From positions 100,323,741 through 100,387,740 of the forward strand of contig CM041465.1 of NCBI GenBank assembly GCA_023213395.1: a DNA stretch of 64,000 bases. Direction: 5' to 3'. This document shows, in pieces, positions 60,061-64,000 of the stretch. The stretch's first letter is position 1, and each line of letters starts with the position of its first letter. This stretch comes from Cycas panzhihuaensis. Taxonomy: Eukaryota > Cycadophyta. A model generated the notes under the pieces. The model was not told where the DNA came from. It did no database searches and worked only from the letters and a program-made list of their open reading frames with translations. Both the position numbers and the translations under genes were made by a program.

Positions 60061-60912
60061 GTGAGGCATAGTTATTCATAAAACGATGATAGAACCCTAT
60101 TAGGATAAGGAATGCACATAGTTAGGTAAGGGTGGTTGGCGTTGGCCAAGTCATGATGATGGATATTTTATTAAAGTCCACTCATACCCCTTCCAATGAT
60201 ATAATATACCCCAAGTATTGGAGTTCTAGTTGTCCAAACTCACACTTAGATAATTTTACATAGAGTTGGTATTTTTGTAATATTTGAAGAATAAGTTCCA
60301 AGTGTTGAATGTGGGGGTTTAAATAAGCACTATAAATGAGGATATCATCAAAGAAGATGATGACAAATTTTTAAAGATAGGGCCAAAAATCTTGTTCATG
60401 AGAGCTTGAAAAGTTGTCAGAACATTACAAAGGTTAAAAGCCATTACTCAAAACTCAAAATGGCCGTGATGTATCTGAAATGTTATCTTATGGCAATTTT
60501 ATAAGGCAATTAGGATTTGGCAATAACTAGATTGAAGGTGTAACTTAGAGAAAATAGATGCACCATAAATTTCATCTAACATGTCATCTATTCACAAGTT
60601 AGAAACCTTATTTTTTATGGTAATTTTATTCAACTTTCTATAATCAACATAAAGACAAAATGAGCCATCCTTTTTTCTAACCAAGACTATTGGAGCCATG
60701 TAAGCACTTTTGCTTAGTTGGATTCTACCCATGTCCATGAGTTTAGTAGTGAGTCTCTTAATTTCATTTTTTTTTAAGTATGAATTATGATTAAGGCCTA
60801 AGGTTGATGGGGTCTTGATTATATTAGAGTTTGATTGTGTGGTGAAAACCATGATCAGGTGGGGTAGTGGCGAGCAAGGGGCCAAATACCTACTCATATT
60901 GGGTGATGACAT
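60061..60912 (-). pseudogene. Gypsy-D reverse transcriptase
   Basis: The open part 60912-60592 reads SYLKKNEIKRLTTKLMDMGR, IQLSKSAYMAPIVLVRKKDG and [19 protein letters not shown], the N-terminal third of a gypsy RT. After shifts comes FDDILIYSAYLNPHIQHLEL near 60350-60290, then ILQKYQLYVKLSKCEFGQLE and LQYLGYIISLEGV. The catalytic Asp pair is kept. The middle (60420-60590) is degraded. Confidence 0.88.
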
Positions 60913-61254
60913 CTTAGATACGTGGGTGAATTTGTGGTTTAATATGAATGTTATTGAGGCAAACTATATATCCGAGGTAGGATTGAAGATGATATTTCAT
61001 GCATCTCGATGAAACCATTTAGTTAGGAGGGGACTATATCCCATAGATTTTGTGAGTCCAACCTATTTGGTCTTTGAATGTGATGAATGGGTTTTTAGGC
61101 AAGTTATTCATATTCCAAGTCCTTAAGGTTTGTATCCACTAAATCCCTAAGATGGCATTAGATCCTCCTATAAATAATGTTAGAAGTTTAAGACCAAAAG
61201 GTAGGTGTCGATCTAGACCTTGAGGTTTTTAATAATATCAATGCAGTAGAGCTT

Positions 61255-61620
61255 CTAGTACCCTAGATAGGAACATGTGCAGCTAATTTTTAAAACTATA
61301 TAGAGGTTAAGTTGCCAGGGTAAAGAAATGTCAAGAAAATTAAGTGACACACCACCGTTAATTAAAATCAACATTGGAGTCTTGTAGAGAATGCATATGA
61401 CATGTAGGGGTTTGGGGTAAGAAGTGGAGGCAACGACTGATAAAGATACTTTGGGATGAGGGTCTGGGGTGGGGTCTTCTTGGATTTTATCGTCAACCTT
61501 ATGTTCAAAGTTAGAATTAGAGGATTCATCAAGGGATAGGGACAGGTCAATAAAAAATACCATGTATCGTGCCATGCAAATATGGCCATATATGGGAGTC
61601 CAATTTTCTACGTACTACAT
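61255..61620 (-). pseudogene. Gypsy-D protease
   Basis: The 106-codon frame has the segment PMLILINGGVSLNFLDISLP. This corresponds to the retropepsin active site (VLIDSGSTHNFID) with Asp changed to Asn (I-N-G-G), so it is predicted inactive. The region before it (DDKIQEDPTPDPHPKVSLSV) is the usual Gag-Pro linker. Confidence 0.8.
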
Positions 61621-62620
61621 ATAGAGGCCAACCTCTAGTTGACATTGTGCTTTAGCTCAAAATAATTGAACTCATTTGGTAGAGGGGTCTTCACTTTGTC
61701 GATCAATAGTTGATTGGGTGGAATCATCTTATCACGGTCTGGGACATGAAAAGTCAGACTAAGGACAAACAATATCGTCAAATCAAGGTTACGATTATTG
61801 AAAGTTTGACTATCAAGGTTATGAAAACTTAGAGTTATCCCTATGAGTAGTTGGAGGTTTACTGTTATAAATTCAGCGTCTATTGCTCGAGCCTATTTGA
61901 AGGCTTCCTTGAGGGAATGTACTACCATTATCTTGAGTTACATCTGGATATGATCTTGGAGTTCAACCACACAAATGTCAATCATTATTTATTTGTTCAA
62001 GTATTGACTTTGTGGAGATCGATTATATAAAGTTTAAAATTTATCAATGAAAGTTTCCACTCTTGTGTTTGTTTAAACTGTGTAAGTTGAGTGAAAAAGG
62101 ATTGACTCTAGGTGTCCTCATATTATTCAAAAAAATAACTTGTGAAGTGCGACCATATTTGGTGGGACAGATATTCGTGTTTCCACTAATTGAACCAATA
62201 GTGGGCTCTTCTATCTAGTGGACAAAGGCGTATAAGAGTTGATCTTCCTTAGACATTAGGTGGAGTGTGAAGTATGATACTAACTTGTTGATCCAACTTC
62301 GAGTGCTCTCTTTATTCACATCCAAATCAAAGGTAGGGATATTGCTCTTATGGTGGGTAACCTCCTAGAGGTACATTACTTCCTTGAAAGGGGCAAGGAG
62401 TGTTGCCTATCATATTGGATGTCCATGTGTTTTAGGATTGAGATTGCAATAGTTGATTGAACAACTCCAGAATTTATGCTTTGGTGATATTAAGGTCTGA
62501 TTCTATAGGGAGGCCATTAAGTCTATTATATACACCTTATTTAAAATTCTGCAAGTGATTTAAATCAGTAATTTTCTCTCTTTATGTCAGTGCCATCAAA
62601 ACTACAATATGGTCTTAAAG
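61621..62620 (-). pseudogene. Gypsy-D gag, decayed
   Basis: The minus strand has DVNKESTRSWINKLVSYFTL near 62330-62260, then HLMSKEDQLLYAFVH, matching the start of the Retrotrans_gag domain (FDG--P--W----E-YF). Downstream pieces have many stops. No intact zinc finger was seen. Confidence 0.6.
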
Positions 62621-63904
62621 GAGTGAGAATAATATAAAGGAAAGGGGAATATACAAAGTGGGAAAGATCAAGAAAGAACATGATTTAAAAACTAGGGAGA
62701 TGTTATAAGGAAGAGATGGGGCAAAGAGGGAGATATGGGATGTTTATAGCTTTTTTACTTTAAAAATTACATAAGAAGGAAACCTAATCCACTTAGGCAA
62801 GCACAAAGAGCTCGTCGAAATGAGGTTGATAAGATTTGAGGGTAAATTTTAGGAGATGAGGCCCACCAACGACCTAGGTACCATTAAGTGTGAAAACTAT
62901 CTGCCAAAACTAACCTAGAGTGAAATGATCAGTGCAACGTGTTGATTAAAATAAGAAATATAAATTTTAATAGTAAATATTTTTGTTGTGGATTTTTTTT
63001 TTTTGTAGCTAATTCACCTATTCAAGTTGTTTCTAAATCTGATTAATGTTAAGAAAATTACAACCCTTGCTTTCTAGGTTATACTTGTAGTAATCAAATG
63101 GTCAATAATTATGTAGTAAGCTCAATGTTGATTTCAGAGAAGCCTATCAGACACTAGATAGATGTGTTTTTGATTTTGCATGCTCTGCAATAAACTTTTT
63201 TATTGATACTATAGCTCGGCCCAATATCTCAGAGCACTACCTACGAAGAAATAATCATCTTTGTAAGGTTTACAATCATGTAGAGGTGTATTACCAGAGT
63301 AACTTTCAAGCACTAACTGTTAACCCATGCATCACAAAGGACAAATAGATGTAAGTTTACTTATGTTAAGATGGAGAAAGAAGCCTATAGGGGTCCTCCT
63401 ATATACCCAAGGGTACATATAGGTATAATTTTGTAGTTAGGTTTTGTCTAAGGCTCGGTTCAAGAGTGTTTCTCCAGTTCTTCATAGAAGGGGTGAAAAA
63501 ATGATAGTGTGCTTAGCTAAAATAATAGATCCCTGTAATTTTTATAGACCTCCAATATAGGGTCTCTACCTAACTACTTTCGATAGCTACCATATGGAGT
63601 TATTTGTTGGAGAAAGAGGGGTGGGTGGGAGAAGGGTAGCCACCAAGCATAGTTATATACATTTGGACTGACGACTCCAGTACAAAAATTGAAATAAATT
63701 AATTAAATTGAAGTGAACACAAAGAAAGGAAATGGAAGTGTTGGACATTACCTAGGGGAAAATTTTCCTTTCCTTCACAACTCCTAAATGGTGTTAGTTC
63801 CATTCCTTAATCTCCATGCAGAGAGAGTACTAACATAAGGTCTTTCCTTAATCTCTACTTGGGTAGAGAGAGTATTCAATCTGACAGGAAAAAAATTCTG
63901 ATTT
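62621..63904 (-). other. Gypsy-D leader and unassigned sequence
   Basis: About 1.3 kb between gag and the 5' LTR with no coding similarity. A convincing primer site next to the LTR end (about 63905) was not found. Confidence 0.45.
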
Positions 63905-64000
63905 TTGTCCATCAAGTAGCTCCTCATAATCATGTAAATGAAAGCCAAATGTCACATTTATTCAAAACAAACTACACAAACAAATCACAAAAACATGATG
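63905..64000 (-). repeat. Gypsy-D 5' LTR, partial
   Basis: It aligns with the end of the 3' LTR (57741-57835) with moderate divergence. The rest lies beyond the window. Confidence 0.7.

Larger units (their letters stand above)
57741..64000 (-). mobile_element. Gypsy-D: Ty3/gypsy element, minus strand, 5' LTR cut by the window end
   Basis: The 3' LTR is about 57741-58089. The same sequence recurs at 63905-64000 (compare AATGAAAGCCAAATGTC at 57773 and AATGAAAGCCAAATGTCAC at 63938), as expected for the paired LTR. Between them, on the minus strand, lie gag, protease, RT, RNase H and integrase in gypsy order. The left boundary is uncertain by about 20 bp, and no target duplication can be tested. 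Confidence 0.87.

Overview
The window is non-genic nuclear DNA of a seed plant, probably one with a large, repeat-rich genome. No host gene, rRNA, tRNA or CRISPR array was recognised. Nearly all interpretable sequence is LTR retrotransposon, both Ty1/copia (PR-INT-RT-RNaseH order, PPT 'AAGGTGGAGAT', initiator-Met-type primer sites) and Ty3/gypsy. The species cannot be read from the sequence. Names such as Copia-1 or Tat-2 are local labels.

Left part. 1-2404 is a minus-strand long LTR (Tat-3) of the same family as Tat-1 and Tat-2. It sits in the protease of a decayed minus-strand copia element, Copia-2. Copia-2 is itself split by a complete minus-strand element, Copia-1 (4045-9316, target-site duplication TTCCA). 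A 292-bp minus LTR with a primer site (11193-11484) is probably Copia-2's 5' LTR and lies next to a fragment of gypsy integrase (11485-12658). From 12.66 to 16.87 kb nothing could be identified.

Centre. 16872-53309 is a four-element nest. Copia-3 is the outer host. Tat-1 (19167-49496, perfect duplication AAGCC) is inserted in Copia-3 gag. Tat-2 (23265-36671) is inserted inside Tat-1, and Gypsy-B (41626-47936, perfect duplication GGTAG) is inserted in the 3' LTR of Tat-1. Tat-1 and Tat-2 belong to one family with LTRs of about 2.7 kb. Both lack a reverse transcriptase. Tat-2 keeps gag remnants and protease, and Tat-1 keeps only the tail of integrase. Both keep two cargo genes before the 3' LTR: a stand-alone RNase H on the sense strand, and an antisense gene with its own TATA box and two apparent introns, which encodes a protein resembling the plant mobile domain.

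Right part. 53310-54490 is AT-rich and holds a compound microsatellite. It is followed by a decayed plus-strand gypsy element (Gypsy-C, about 54494-57740), which is cut in its integrase by a minus-strand gypsy element (Gypsy-D, about 57741 to beyond the window end).

The most interesting object is the antisense gene of the Tat family. Spliced as inferred, the Tat-2 copy is one reading frame of about 585 codons with no frameshift. Promoter, start codon, splice sites and spacing are shared with Tat-1. All coding sequence in the window is now defective. Many premature stops lie at glutamine codons (CAG/CAA to TAG/TAA), as expected from decay of methylated cytosines.
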